From: Halobiforma nitratireducens JCM 10879
GTDB taxonomy: Archaea > Halobacteriota > Halobacteria > Halobacteriales > Natrialbaceae
NCBI RefSeq assembly: GCF_000337895.1
Contig: NZ_AOMA01000045.1
Location: 1 to 51,258 of the forward strand
DNA length: 51,258 nucleotides
Reading direction: 5' to 3'
Of this stretch, positions 6,717-16,027 are shown piece after piece. Position 1 is the first letter of the stretch. Each line of letters begins with the position of its first letter. The notes beneath the pieces are model-generated. The model worked only from the letters and a program-made list of their open reading frames with translations. It had not been told where the DNA came from and made no database searches. The position numbers were made by a program, and so were the translations under genes.

Positions 6717-8564
6717 TCAGTCGTGGGGATGGAAGCGCCGTACCGCCTCCTCGACGGCGTCCTCTCGCCCGATGAACGTCACCCTATCCCCGTCCTCGAG
6801 CGCGGTGTCGGCTTCGGGCACGTAGGTCTCGCCCTCGCGGGCGATGACGGCGACGATGACGCCGTCCGGAATCTCGGCGTCCAGGTCCGCGATCGTCGAG
6901 CCCACCAGGTCGGTCGCGGTGACCGAAATCTCCTGGGCGTCGTGGCCCTCGCCGAGTTCCGTCATCCAGTGGGCGAGGGCGGGCCGTTCGATCTCGTTGT
7001 CGATCGACCACGCGGTCGCGCTCGCGACGTCGATCGCCCGGACACCAAGCGTTTCGAACGCGTCGACGTTCCCGGGGTCGTTCACCCGGGCGACGACCGT
7101 CTCCACGTCGAAGGTCGTCCGCGCCAGTTGCGAAACCAGCAGGTTGGCGTCGTCGTCGGCCGTCGTCGCCACGACGATCCGTGCCCGCTCGATGTCTGCT
7201 TCGCGTAACGTGTCCGGGCTCGTCCCGTCGCCGACGACGGCGGTGTATCCGTCCTGCCGAAGCCGTTCGACGACCGTCTCGTCTTCGTCGACGAGCACGA
7301 CGTTTTCGCCCCGTTTCTCCAGTCGTGTGGCGAGCGCCCGGCCGATCCGGCCGCCGCCGACGATGATCGCTGGCATGGGTATCACCTCGAGGTACTCCGC
7401 GATCTGGCGGGCAAAGCCCGCCTGCAGAATCACGGTCAGGAAGATAACGAGAAAGACCGTCCCCGCGAGCGTCCGAGCGGCTTCGAACTGCCCTGCAGCC
7501 TCGAGTTGCAGGGCAAACAGCGTCGCCACCGAGGCCGGGATGATCCCACGGGGGCCGACAAACGACAGGAAGAACCGTTCCTCGCGACTGAACTGACGGT
7601 CGGTCGCCGACAGTGCCACCAGTAGCGGCCGGACGAACAGCGTCACGGCGACGACGACGGCGATACCGCCGGTCCCGAGGCCGAAAAGCGAGTCGAAGTC
7701 GATCAGCGCCGCCAGCGAGATGAACACGAACGCGAGCACTACGAGCGTCAGGTCGCGGTTGAACGAGAGGATCTCCTCCCGGTGGGGGAGATCGAGGTTC
7801 CCGAGCACGATCCCGGTCGTCGCGGCGGCAGCGACGCCCGTTTCGGGGAACACCGACTCCGCGAGCCCGAAGGAGACGAGCGCTCCCGTCAACGTGACGA
7901 GCCGTGCCATCTGTGGCGCGTCGCCGGCCGGCGGCTGGACCTTGACCAGCAGGTACCAGACGACGGCGGCGACGACGACGCCGATGCCGACCCCGGCAGC
8001 GAGCCGCTGCAGGAATCCGGTCGGTATCAGTTCCGGCGCGTCCCCGACGACGACGGCCTCGAAGATGACGATCGCGAGCACCGCCGCGGTGACGTCGTTG
8101 ATGATTCCTTCGGCCTCGAGTGCCGCCTCGACGTGCTCTCGGACCGTGACGACGTCGAGGATCGGCGTGATCACCGTCGGCCCGGTCGCGATCAGCAGCG
8201 AGGCGATCAGCAGCGCGATCTCCCAGTCGGTACCGAGAAAGAGCCAGGCCGCGGCCGCCGTGCCGGCGAAGGCGATTCCCGCGCCGATCGTCGTCAGTCT
8301 GCGGACCGCCTGTGGTGCTCGCTCGAGTTTCTCGCGCCGGAGGTGGAAGGCACCGTCGAAGATGATGATCGCGACGCTGAGGCCGACGACCGTCTCGAGC
8401 CCGTCGCCGAAGGTTTCGATCGTCACGAAGCCGAACCCCTCCGGACCGACCAGGACGCCGATGACGATCAGAAAGAGGACGCTGGGGACCCGAAATCGCT
8501 TCGCGACTATCTGGGCCCCGATCCCGAGTGCGAGGATACCGATGACGACAGGCAGGACGTCCAC
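6717..8564 (-). CDS. CPA1/NhaP-type cation:proton antiporter with RCK domain
   Basis: 615 residues. Residues 1-390 form about 12 membrane helices of a sodium/proton antiporter. The ion-site pair is Asn156-Asp157 in EGIINDVTA, with GPRGIIPASVATLF at 338-350. Residues 398-530 are a TrkA-N (RCK) domain with the nucleotide loop GGGRIG at 403-408. Residues about 540-612 are a TrkA-C ligand-binding domain. It would exchange Na+ or K+ for H+ across the cell membrane, gated by NAD(H) or a nucleotide at the RCK module. Substrate ion and gating ligand are not readable. It is divergent from nreA with 100 bases between. Confidence 0.92.
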   Translation of the reverse strand: MDVLPVVIGILALGIGAQIVAKRFRVPSVLFLIVIGVLVGPEGFGFVTIETFGDGLETVVGLSVAIIIFDGAFHLRREKLERAPQAVRRLTTIGAGIAFAGTAAAAWLFLGTDWEIALLIASLLIATGPTVITPILDVVTVREHVEAALEAEGIINDVTAAVLAIVIFEAVVVGDAPELIPTGFLQRLAAGVGIGVVVAAVVWYLLVKVQPPAGDAPQMARLVTLTGALVSFGLAESVFPETGVAAAATTGIVLGNLDLPHREEILSFNRDLTLVVLAFVFISLAALIDFDSLFGLGTGGIAVVVAVTLFVRPLLVALSATDRQFSREERFFLSFVGPRGIIPASVATLFALQLEAAGQFEAARTLAGTVFLVIFLTVILQAGFARQIAEYLEVIPMPAIIVGGGRIGRALATRLEKRGENVVLVDEDETVVERLRQDGYTAVVGDGTSPDTLREADIERARIVVATTADDDANLLVSQLARTTFDVETVVARVNDPGNVDAFETLGVRAIDVASATAWSIDNEIERPALAHWMTELGEGHDAQEISVTATDLVGSTIADLDAEIPDGVIVAVIAREGETYVPEADTALEDGDRVTFIGREDAVEEAVRRFHPHD

Positions 8565-8664
8565 GATTTCCCGTTCGTGAGCTAACCGTAAGTAACGGCC
8601 ACCATACTCGTCTGGGTCGGCAGAAGCTCAAGATTCAAACCCGGCCCCCACCAACGTCCGGTGA

Positions 8665-9966
8665 ATGCGCCTCGACGAGTACATCGAGGATCTCGAGCCC
8701 GACGAGGAGGCCAGACGCCGCCAGCTGGCCAAGGAGAAATCCTACGAGATCACCGACCACCTAGAAGCGTTCGAGCGCCGGTTCGACGATGCACTCTCCG
8801 GTGACACGCTCGTCGGCTCGACCTCGCCCTCTATCTTCGTCGGACGGTCGAACTATCCCGACATCCCCGTCGGCCTGCTCTCGCCCGTCGGCGACGAGGG
8901 CGACGCCGAGGAGTACGTCACCGACGGCGACTGGTACCGCCAGGGGTACGCCATCGACGACGTCCTCCAGCGCCGGACGGGACTGCTGAACTCGAACAAG
9001 CGCGCGAACGTCGACTCGCCGTCGATCGCGAGCCGACTGACGCCGTCGGTTCACGACGCCTGGGACGGGTTCGTCGGCGTCCAGCGGGAGGTCGCCATCG
9101 CCGACTGCCCCGTCGACCTCGAGATCGGGCTCGACGACACGCCCGATCTCGGACTCGACGCCGGGACCGACGTCGCGACCCCTCGTGGCCCGCGCGCGAA
9201 CGCTCGTAACGCCGAACTCCGGGAGAACCCCTACGTCCCGCGACCCGTCAAGAAGACCCTCGAGGACGACGACTGGCAGGCCCAGGGTGCAATGACCTAC
9301 CTCTACCGGCGCGGGTTCGACGTCTACGACATCAACTCGATCCTCTCGGCCGGCGCGCTCGGCGAGACCGAACAGCGCCGACTCGTCCCGACGCGGTGGT
9401 CGATCACCGCCGTCGACGACACGATCGGCCAGTTTCTCCGGGGTCGCATCCGAAACGAGCCCAGCATCGACGAGGTTCAGGTCTGGGCCAACGAGTATAT
9501 GGGCAACCGTTACTGGGTGATCCTCGCCCCAGGCAACTGGGAGTTCGAACTCGTCGAGATGAAAGCCCCCGGCAGCATCTGGAACCCCAACCCCGAAGAC
9601 GATGTCTGGCTCCAGGCCGCAAGCGAGGGCTACGAGGGCCGCTCGAGTTACGTCGAGGAGACCGCAGGTGCCTACTACGCCGCCCGACTGGGGGTGTTAG
9701 AGCACCTCGAGTCGATCGGCCGCCAGGCGAAGTGTCTCGTTTTGCGGGAAGTCTCCGACGACTACTGGGCCCCGGTCGGCGTCTGGCAGGTCCGCGAGAG
9801 CGTCCGCAACGCCTTCGAGGGGGAGTACGGCGAGGCGGAGACGTTCCACAGTTCGGTCGCGGAGGTATCGACGCAGTTGCCGGTCTCGTACGACCGATTG
9901 CAGCGAAAGTCGGAGCTCGCGGCCGGGCTGCAGGCGAACCTCGACGCGTACGGCCGATCGAACTGA
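8665..9966 (+). CDS. nreA: NreA-type DNA repair protein
   Basis: 433 residues and collinear with the archaeal Nre family. The N-terminal MRLDEYIEDLEPDEEARR is typical, followed by GSTSPSIFVGRSNYPDI with GLLSPVG, and later YLYRRGFDVYDINSILSAG and PTRWSITAVDDTIGQFLRG. In Haloferax, NreA is needed for resistance to mitomycin-type damage and binds PCNA. The C-terminus ends QANLDAYGRSN; QANLDAY fits Qxx(L)xx(Y) but lacks the second aromatic residue of a PIP box, so PCNA contact is only suggested. It is a single-gene unit, divergent from the antiporter. Confidence 0.88.
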   Translation: MRLDEYIEDLEPDEEARRRQLAKEKSYEITDHLEAFERRFDDALSGDTLVGSTSPSIFVGRSNYPDIPVGLLSPVGDEGDAEEYVTDGDWYRQGYAIDDVLQRRTGLLNSNKRANVDSPSIASRLTPSVHDAWDGFVGVQREVAIADCPVDLEIGLDDTPDLGLDAGTDVATPRGPRANARNAELRENPYVPRPVKKTLEDDDWQAQGAMTYLYRRGFDVYDINSILSAGALGETEQRRLVPTRWSITAVDDTIGQFLRGRIRNEPSIDEVQVWANEYMGNRYWVILAPGNWEFELVEMKAPGSIWNPNPEDDVWLQAASEGYEGRSSYVEETAGAYYAARLGVLEHLESIGRQAKCLVLREVSDDYWAPVGVWQVRESVRNAFEGEYGEAETFHSSVAEVSTQLPVSYDRLQRKSELAAGLQANLDAYGRSN

Positions 9967-10096
9967 CCAGGGGCCGAATCGGTGAGACATCACAAGGCTG
10001 GGCCGTCGACCGTGGGGAGACGGTCGTTCCGTCCGAGAGCTTCGGACCGGAATCCAGGGACAACGCCTTTGAACGACCGGAACCGACGCGTACGCA

Positions 10097-10396
10097 ATGG
10101 TACTCGTCGCTTCGATTCCCAGCGATCCGGTGACGCTTCTGACGGCGCTTTTCGCGCTGTTTGGACTGCCGTTGATCTTCTTCAGCATCGTCCTCTTTTA
10201 TGCCGGCTACGTCCGGTACGACGCCGACCAGTCGCTCGAGAAGCTCCAGGCCGATCTCGACGATGCCGAGAAGGCGGCCGAGGGCGGCCGGGACGGCGAC
10301 CCCGACGACTCCGGCGACCCCGGTGAATCCGATCGAACGGCCGGACAGACCGGACCCTCGACCGACGCCTCGAGTGCGGACGTCGATCGGCAGTGA
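10097..10396 (+). CDS. Small single-helix membrane protein, unknown role
   Basis: 99 residues. A hydrophobic N-terminal segment (about residues 10-38, LLTALFALFGLPLIFFSIVL) forms one or two membrane passes. A short acidic coiled-coil-like stretch follows (SLEKLQADLDDAEKAA), then a disordered Gly/Asp/Ser tail. No family recognised. It lies 130 bases after nreA on the same strand and converges with the transporter at 10410. Confidence 0.7.
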   Translation: MVLVASIPSDPVTLLTALFALFGLPLIFFSIVLFYAGYVRYDADQSLEKLQADLDDAEKAAEGGRDGDPDDSGDPGESDRTAGQTGPSTDASSADVDRQ

Positions 10397-10409
10397 ACGG
10401 CTCGGACCC

Positions 10410-11477
10410 TTACTCGGCTTCCGCGGGATTCGCCGCGCTCGGGGCTCGCTTTTCTGGTGCGTCCCCGTGGGAGTTTACGCGGCTGAAGACCGTCAACCCG
10501 GCCTTGAACACCGCGAGCAACACGGGACCGAGGAACAGCCCCATGATGCCAAGCAGATAGATTCCACCGATGACTCCGACGAGGACGACCGCCGGGTGGA
10601 GACCGGAGCCACGGTCGACGAAGATCGCCCGCAAGTAGTTGTCGACAACCGAGAGGACGGCGACTCCGTACAGGAACAACGCGATCGCTTGGAGAGGATC
10701 GACGACGATCGCAAGGTACACGACCGCTGGCCCCCAGACCAGCCAGACGCCGATCGCCGGCAGGAACGAGACCACGATCATAACGACCGTCCAGAACGCG
10801 ACGTTCGGAACGCCAAGCAGGTAGAACCCGAGTCCCCCTAATACCCCTTCGACGAGTGCGACGAGGACGTGGCTCTGGATGACGGCCCAGGTGACGACCT
10901 CGATCTCGTCGAACAGCTCTTTGCGGACCTCCTCCGAAAGCGGTGCGACCGCGCTGAGCCAGTCGATGAACGTGTCGCCGTCGACCAGCAGATAGTACAG
11001 CACGAACACTAACACGAGCAGCCCGAAGCTCATCCGGATGCTCGCGTTCAGCAACCCGACGACCTCCATCAACACGACCTCCACGGCTCCGCCGAGCGAC
11101 CCCTCGATCTCCGAGAGGAGCTCCGCCTCGATCGACTCGAGGACCTCCGGTTCGATTCCGGCATCGAGGGCCGTCTGTCTGACTGTCTCGATCGCGGCCA
11201 GTTCGTCGAACGATTCGATGAATTCGAAAACCGTCTGGAGGATGACGATCGAAAAGTAGAGGATCGGAACGACGGCAACGACGATAGCGAACCCGGTCAG
11301 TGCAAGCGCCGACAGCCGTTCGTCGATTCGTTCCTCGAATCGCCTGTGAATGGGATACAGGACGAACGCGAGGAGGGCAGCTGCCATCAGGTACTGCAAC
11401 AGCGGCATGACCAGGAGCGCGCCGATCGCTCCCAGCACGACGAGCAGGAGACCAAAGAACGTGGTACGGACGTCCAT
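10410..11477 (-). CDS. AI-2E family transporter
   Basis: 355 residues from ATG 11477 (MDVRTTFFGLLL). The upstream in-frame extension to 11573 is charged and unlikely. About eight membrane helices have the family pattern: an N-terminal pair of helices (LLQYLMAAALLAFVLYPIHR), a long amphipathic central part (IETVRQTALDAG..., LLSEIEGSLGGAVEVV), and the C-terminal GSGLHPAVVLVGVIGGIYLL with GLFLGPVLLAVF. Members are secondary transporters or ion/proton antiporters. The AI-2 export role is proven for few of them and cannot be inferred here. The last residues are Ala/Glu-rich. Confidence 0.87.
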   Translation of the reverse strand: MDVRTTFFGLLLVVLGAIGALLVMPLLQYLMAAALLAFVLYPIHRRFEERIDERLSALALTGFAIVVAVVPILYFSIVILQTVFEFIESFDELAAIETVRQTALDAGIEPEVLESIEAELLSEIEGSLGGAVEVVLMEVVGLLNASIRMSFGLLVLVFVLYYLLVDGDTFIDWLSAVAPLSEEVRKELFDEIEVVTWAVIQSHVLVALVEGVLGGLGFYLLGVPNVAFWTVVMIVVSFLPAIGVWLVWGPAVVYLAIVVDPLQAIALFLYGVAVLSVVDNYLRAIFVDRGSGLHPAVVLVGVIGGIYLLGIMGLFLGPVLLAVFKAGLTVFSRVNSHGDAPEKRAPSAANPAEAE

Positions 11478-11622
11478 GTCTCGAGGTGATTCGTCGCATA
11501 CGTAAGTATTGACATCTCGACGCGCCACGGGGTCGATCACCGCGAGTCGTCGCCGACAGTCAGGCCGTAGCAAAAACCTGAGGGGACGAGGCGATCACCG
11601 TAGAGACCCGACCTGTGGGGGT

Positions 11623-12087
11623 TCAGTCGGCGGTCTCGGTCTCGACGGCGTCGAGTCGCTCGAAGGTTTCCTCGACGTAGTCGCCGGTCTCGTCGACGAT
11701 CGCTGCCCACTCGTCGTTGTCCGGTGCCATCCCGAGCAGTCGTGCGATCTTCATAATCGAGACGTGGTAGACGTGCTGGCGTCCCGGTTCCTCTTCCCAG
11801 ATGATCATGTTACACGGGAAGAGCCCCCCGATCCGGAGGGTCTCGTCGAGCGCCCGGTCGGCGATCTCCGGATTGCAGGCCCCGAGCACGTAGTACGGGT
11901 CACGGTCGGCGTCGACTTTCTCGTTGAGCAACTCGGACGGGGAGAACTCGGCGGGGATACCGAACCCGACCTCTTCGCAGACTTCGCGGACGTGTTCGAT
12001 CGCTTCGTCGTGGTCCATCTCGAGGACGGCGCGGTTCTCTCCGTACTCGTCGGGGTCGATCGTCGTCGGGTCGATGGGGAGACTCAT
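11623..12087 (-). CDS. DUF302 domain protein
   Basis: 154 residues. The DUF302 core covers about residues 20-125: DHDEAIEHVREVCEEVGFGI, then YYVLGACNPEIADRAL and GGLFPCNMIIWEE with the conserved 'PC.v.v.e' element. These cytosolic proteins form a swapped beta/alpha dimer of unknown activity and often sit near redox or sulfur genes. There is no signal peptide. It is divergent from the geranylgeranyl reductase gene with 222 bases between them. Confidence 0.88.
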   Translation of the reverse strand: MSLPIDPTTIDPDEYGENRAVLEMDHDEAIEHVREVCEEVGFGIPAEFSPSELLNEKVDADRDPYYVLGACNPEIADRALDETLRIGGLFPCNMIIWEEEPGRQHVYHVSIMKIARLLGMAPDNDEWAAIVDETGDYVEETFERLDAVETETAD

Positions 12088-12309
12088 ACTTGTTCGTTGG
12101 TCGCCTAGCCCTTAATCGATCCCCTCGTCCCGTACCTGTCGCTGACGATCTCGCGCAACGCCGGCGTCACGGCTGTGCCGACGAGGCACACAGCCGAGCG
12201 AAGACGAGCCCCTACGGCCTCGCTTTCGGTTCCGGTCGTCCGCAAAGCACCGCAAAAGCGCAAAAGCAAGAGTTACGTTCCGCATTTCCGAACGGAGGAA
12301 CAGTACCAA

Positions 12310-13797
12310 ATGGCGCACAACCAGTACGACATCGTCGTCGTCGGGGGCGGGATAGCGGGCTGTTTCGCCGCGGCGACGGCAGCGGCCGAGGGGCTTGAGG
12401 TCGTCCAGCTAGAGCGCAAACCGCGCGACCGGGGCGGGTTCATCGCCTGTGGCGACGCGATCAAGAGCCCGCGAGACCCGAGTAACTACCCGGGGCCGAT
12501 CGACATGGACGCGATCGCCGACGACGAGGCCGTCCTCGTCGACAACAACATCGATCGGATCGAATACTGGGACGAGGAACTCGACGTTCGGAAGGTGTTA
12601 CCGTACGAGAACGGTAGCAACGTCGTCGGTCGGTACGAGTTCGGGCAGCGCCTCCTTGAGCAGGCCGCCGACTGCGGCGTAGAGCAACATTACGATACCG
12701 TGGTCAACGATGTCGTCCAGAACGGCCGGGTCACTGGCGTCGAGGCGGTTCGGGACGGTGAGCCGGCCACCTACGAGTGTGACGTCCTGATCGACGCTGC
12801 GGGCGCACAGTCGATCTTGCAGGACCTGATCGATTTCGAAGGGCTGGACGCGGCCGGCGAGTCGACGTTCGAGGTCCCCCACTTCACTCACTTCGGTTCG
12901 GCCTACCGTGAAATCATCGAGACCGAAGAGCCGGTCGAGTACCACGACGCCATCGTCGGGAAACCACTCGAGGAGATGGGCTACATCTGGTATTTCCCCC
13001 GGACACCGACCCGGATCAACGTCGGGCTGGGGTTCCAGATGAACAAAGAGCCGATCCCGCTTGCGGACCGCCTGCGTCGGGACATCGAGCACCGGTCCGA
13101 GTACCAGGGTGCGGCGGTCGCCGAGCGATTCGGCACCGAGAACAAACTCGGCTCGGCGATCGCGCTTCGTCGGCCGCTGGATTCGATGGTCGCGCCGGGC
13201 TACCTGGCTGCTGGCGGGGCAGCGGGGACGACCCATCCGATCACGGGCAAGGGTATCCGTGGGGCGGCTTACTCGGGGTACTCGGCTGGACGCGCCGCCG
13301 CCCAAGCCGTCGCGGACGGGGACGTTTCCGAAGCCGGACTCTGGGAGCACAACCGCTGGCTGTACCGCGAACACGGGGAGGCCGCGAAACTCGCCTCCTG
13401 GGACGCGTACAACGTCGCCGCGAGTTCGATCGACGTGTCGGCCCTTCGGGCGCTCACCGCCCTGTTGCCCGAGACGGAGCTCCGGGAGATCGTCGGCACG
13501 TCGGCGGAGGTCGACAGTCTGAAAAACAAGCTGCTCGTGGGCAGTGGCATCCTCAAGAACTTCGTCTCGGAGTCTCGGGCGGGGACCTTCGACGCACTCG
13601 GGGTGAGCAAGCGCGAACTAATTGAGGCCGTCCTGACTGTCAGACAGACACGTAACTACGTCGCCGAGTACGAACGCCACTACGAGGCGTACCCGGACGA
13701 CCGGTCGGGGTACGAACGGTGGCTGTCCCAGCGTGACCGTCTCGATCGGGAGTTCTACGACGCACTCGATCTCCCCGCCAGCGAGCACAAGTACTGA
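12310..13797 (+). CDS. Geranylgeranyl reductase family flavoprotein
   Basis: 495 residues from ATG 12310; an in-frame extension to 12175 is basic and shadow-like, so it is excluded. The N-terminal Rossmann fold DIVVVGGGIAGCFAAATAA binds FAD (residues 6-25). The family motif YIWYFPRTPTRINVGLG (about residue 220-236) and the second FAD segment GAAGTTHPITGKGIRGAAYSG are present. Enzymes of this family saturate the geranylgeranyl chains of archaeal ether lipids or of menaquinone. The exact substrate is not readable. At 495 residues it is longer than typical archaeal GGR (about 400-460) because of a C-terminal helical extension after residue 400. Confidence 0.85.
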   Translation: MAHNQYDIVVVGGGIAGCFAAATAAAEGLEVVQLERKPRDRGGFIACGDAIKSPRDPSNYPGPIDMDAIADDEAVLVDNNIDRIEYWDEELDVRKVLPYENGSNVVGRYEFGQRLLEQAADCGVEQHYDTVVNDVVQNGRVTGVEAVRDGEPATYECDVLIDAAGAQSILQDLIDFEGLDAAGESTFEVPHFTHFGSAYREIIETEEPVEYHDAIVGKPLEEMGYIWYFPRTPTRINVGLGFQMNKEPIPLADRLRRDIEHRSEYQGAAVAERFGTENKLGSAIALRRPLDSMVAPGYLAAGGAAGTTHPITGKGIRGAAYSGYSAGRAAAQAVADGDVSEAGLWEHNRWLYREHGEAAKLASWDAYNVAASSIDVSALRALTALLPETELREIVGTSAEVDSLKNKLLVGSGILKNFVSESRAGTFDALGVSKRELIEAVLTVRQTRNYVAEYERHYEAYPDDRSGYERWLSQRDRLDREFYDALDLPASEHKY

Positions 13798-14002
13798 CGG
13801 TCTTTTCCACTCGTGGAGGCTGGTGCTTTGTCCCAGATATAGGGGCTACTCGCTACTCGAGAGGTGTTCAGCCGCAACGAATTGCAGCCTGGTCACGACA
13901 GTTCCGCTCGCCCCTTGCGCTTGTAGCCCCGGCTCGCTTCGGATCGCAAACGCCAGTCCGGTAACGAAACTGACTTTCACCTCGGCGCGAAACTAGATAC
14001 CG

Positions 14003-14482
14003 ATGGTAGACACAGGAGACGCTGCACCCGATTTCACCGCACCGCTTGCCAACGGCGATGTCACCTCGTTTACGCTGTCGGACCGCCTCGAGGACGAGGC
14101 ACCGATCGTCCTCGCGTTCTTCCCCGGCGCGTTCACGAGCGTCTGCACTGACGAAATGTGTACCTTCCAGGACCGACTCGCCGCGTTCGACGACGTCGAC
14201 GCCACCGTCTACGGTGTCAGCCGTGACACCCCCTTCACGCTCAACGAGTTCCGTGCCCAGAACGAACTCGAGTTCGGCCTCATCAGCGACCTCAACGAGG
14301 CAGTTATCGAGGAGTACGATGTCGCGATGGACTTCGACGACCTGGGCGTCCACGGCGTCGCCAAACGCTCCGTGTTCGTGATCGACGCCGACGGCGAGGT
14401 CACCTACTCGTGGGTCAGCGACGACCCTGGCGTCGAGCCGGAGTACGACGAGGTCGAGGCTGCCGCCGAAGACGCAGCGTAA
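14003..14482 (+). CDS. Peroxiredoxin (AhpC/AhpE-like)
   Basis: 159 residues. The thioredoxin fold has the catalytic motif PGAFTSVCTDEMC at 41-53. Cys48 is the peroxidatic cysteine, and Cys53 is the only other Cys, a possible resolving partner. TLNEFRAQNELEFGLISD and RSVFVIDADGEVTYSWV complete the fold. It reduces hydrogen peroxide and organic hydroperoxides in the cytosol with electrons from a thiol system. The gene follows 205 bases of non-coding DNA that hold its promoter and nothing else recognisable. Confidence 0.93.
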   Translation: MVDTGDAAPDFTAPLANGDVTSFTLSDRLEDEAPIVLAFFPGAFTSVCTDEMCTFQDRLAAFDDVDATVYGVSRDTPFTLNEFRAQNELEFGLISDLNEAVIEEYDVAMDFDDLGVHGVAKRSVFVIDADGEVTYSWVSDDPGVEPEYDEVEAAAEDAA

Positions 14483-14575
14483 CTGACCACGGCCGTCGGT
14501 CGACGATCGACCCGCGTTTTCGCGGTATTGCGGAGCCGGCACAGGGTTTTTCTAAGCGGCAGGCGTCGTTCAGCT

Positions 14576-15388
14576 ATGAGCGACTCTGCAAGCGAATCGG
14601 ACTCTCGTCGCGTGTACGTTCCCGACAACGAGCACGCGTTCCCCGACGAGAAACTGAACCGCGTCCTCGAGTTCGTCGACGACGACGAGGAGATACAGAC
14701 GTACCTCGAGGCACAGAACGTCAACGCCGTCGATCGGATGCAGTACAACGATCACGGCGCGAAACACATCGAGATCGTCCGCAACCGCGCACTGTGTCTG
14801 TACGACCTGCTGAAAGCCGGCGGCGTCGAATTCCACGCCAAACAGCAGGGGCTTGCGGAGGAAGACGAGGCGGTCGTCGTCGCGCTCGCGGCGACGCTAC
14901 ACGACGTCGGCCACGTCGTCCACCGGGACGAACACGTCTACTACTCGATCCCGCTCGCCGCGGACATTCTCGATCGCGTCCTCTCGGAGTTTTACGACCT
15001 CTCGGAGACCGTCCGGGTGAAAGGCGAAGTCCTCCATGCGATCCTCTGTCATCACACTGCCGAGACACCGCTGACGACCGAGGCCGGTGTCATCCGCGTG
15101 GCCGACGCGCTGGACATGGAGAGTGGCCGCTCGCGCATTCCGTACGAACACGGCGGCCGCGGGATCAACACCCTCTCGAGTCAGGCCATCAAGCGCGTCT
15201 CCCTCCACGAAGGCGATACCCGACCCGTGATGGTCGAGATCGCGATGACCAACGCTGCGGGAGTCTACCAGGTCGATAACCTGCTGAAATCGAAGCTCCG
15301 GGATTCGGGGCTCGAGGACGATATCCGGATCGTCGCGGTCAACACCAACGAGAATCGCGAGCAGCTGGTCGAGCGGATCGAACTGTAG
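14576..15388 (+). CDS. HD-domain metal-dependent phosphohydrolase
   Basis: 270 residues from ATG 14576, preceded by a polar linker. HD-domain ligands are His60 in YNDHGAKH, His109-Asp110 in ATLHDVGHVVHRDEH, a further CHHTAE, and RVADALDMESGR. The C-terminal 70 residues form a small beta domain. Members hydrolyse phosphate esters or nucleotides using two metal ions; the substrate is unknown. The gene converges with a small HTH gene that begins after a 2-base gap from its stop. Confidence 0.87.
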   Translation: MSDSASESDSRRVYVPDNEHAFPDEKLNRVLEFVDDDEEIQTYLEAQNVNAVDRMQYNDHGAKHIEIVRNRALCLYDLLKAGGVEFHAKQQGLAEEDEAVVVALAATLHDVGHVVHRDEHVYYSIPLAADILDRVLSEFYDLSETVRVKGEVLHAILCHHTAETPLTTEAGVIRVADALDMESGRSRIPYEHGGRGINTLSSQAIKRVSLHEGDTRPVMVEIAMTNAAGVYQVDNLLKSKLRDSGLEDDIRIVAVNTNENREQLVERIEL

Positions 15389-15390
15389 CC

Positions 15391-15627
15391 TTACGCTCCA
15401 GCCAGCTCGAACTTGCCATCGGTCCGCTCGAGGTGACCTCGTTTTCTGAGCGTCCCGGTGATCGAAAGGACGGTGCTCTTCGACAGCTCGAGGTCCGTAC
15501 AGAGCCGGTCGGCCGGACAGCTGCCGTACGCCCCGAGATAGAGGTAGACGAGTTTCGCACGCGGCGACTCGAGGTCGTCGGGCATCGATACGTTCCGCGC
15601 TGACGGGGAGTCCGCGCTCAGCTTCAT
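15391..15627 (-). CDS. Small winged-helix transcription regulator
   Basis: 78 residues (64 if ATG 15585 is used). It is almost wholly a winged helix: RAKLVYLYLGAYGSCPADRL, then the recognition helix ELSKSTVLSITGTLRKRGHL and the wing ERTDGKFEL. It resembles the haloarchaeal MarR/TrmB-like minimal regulators that have only a DNA-binding domain. Target unknown. Its divergent neighbour at 15789 is an XapX protein. Confidence 0.78.
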   Translation of the reverse strand: MKLSADSPSARNVSMPDDLESPRAKLVYLYLGAYGSCPADRLCTDLELSKSTVLSITGTLRKRGHLERTDGKFELAGA

Positions 15628-15788
15628 ACGACACGCTCATTGGTTCGACAATAATAAAACTGAGTGTCGACGATAGTCGAAATACGACCGACGGCAGCGA
15701 CACGTTCGCGACTCGCGGTTCGAGATCGAAACCGGCGGTTGGTCGCTGAAAGCGGAGACTTTTCGGTCGTGCCGGCCCGTTGACCGAT

Positions 15789-15983
15789 ATGAATTACGAA
15801 CTCGTCTTGCTCGGACTTCTTACTGGGGCCCTGACCGGTGGCTTCTTTGCCCTGTTCGACGTTCCAATCCCCGCACCGCCGGAGCTGCCGGGGCTGATGG
15901 GGATCGTCGGAATCTACCTGGGGTACAAGATCGTCCAGGCACTGGATCTGAGCGTCGACCTAACCGGTACGTTCGGTCTCTAA
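15789..15983 (+). CDS. XapX domain membrane protein
   Basis: 64 residues from ATG 15789; an in-frame TTG at 15780 would add three residues. Two membrane helices flank a loop with the XapX signature: LGLLTGALTGGFFALFDVPI, then PAPPELPGLMGIVGIYLGY. The domain is found in small prokaryotic membrane proteins of unknown function. Confidence 0.88.
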   Translation: MNYELVLLGLLTGALTGGFFALFDVPIPAPPELPGLMGIVGIYLGYKIVQALDLSVDLTGTFGL

Positions 15984-16027
15984 CCGAGAACGTCGATCGT
16001 CGAAGAGGGGTTCGGCAAACCCCGTTG

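Noticed and set aside
6784..8631. 615-codon frame on the same strand as the antiporter but in another frame
   Set aside because: Extremely Arg-rich and without any family motif; it is a shadow of the antiporter gene in GC-rich DNA.
8615..8660. tRNA T-arm-like GATTCAAACCC before nreA
   Set aside because: No acceptor stem, anticodon arm or D arm can be formed around it; no tRNA gene was found anywhere in the window.
10207..11499. 430-codon Arg-rich frame overlapping the AI-2E transporter
   Set aside because: Out-of-frame shadow; the transporter frame has clear membrane helices and family motifs.
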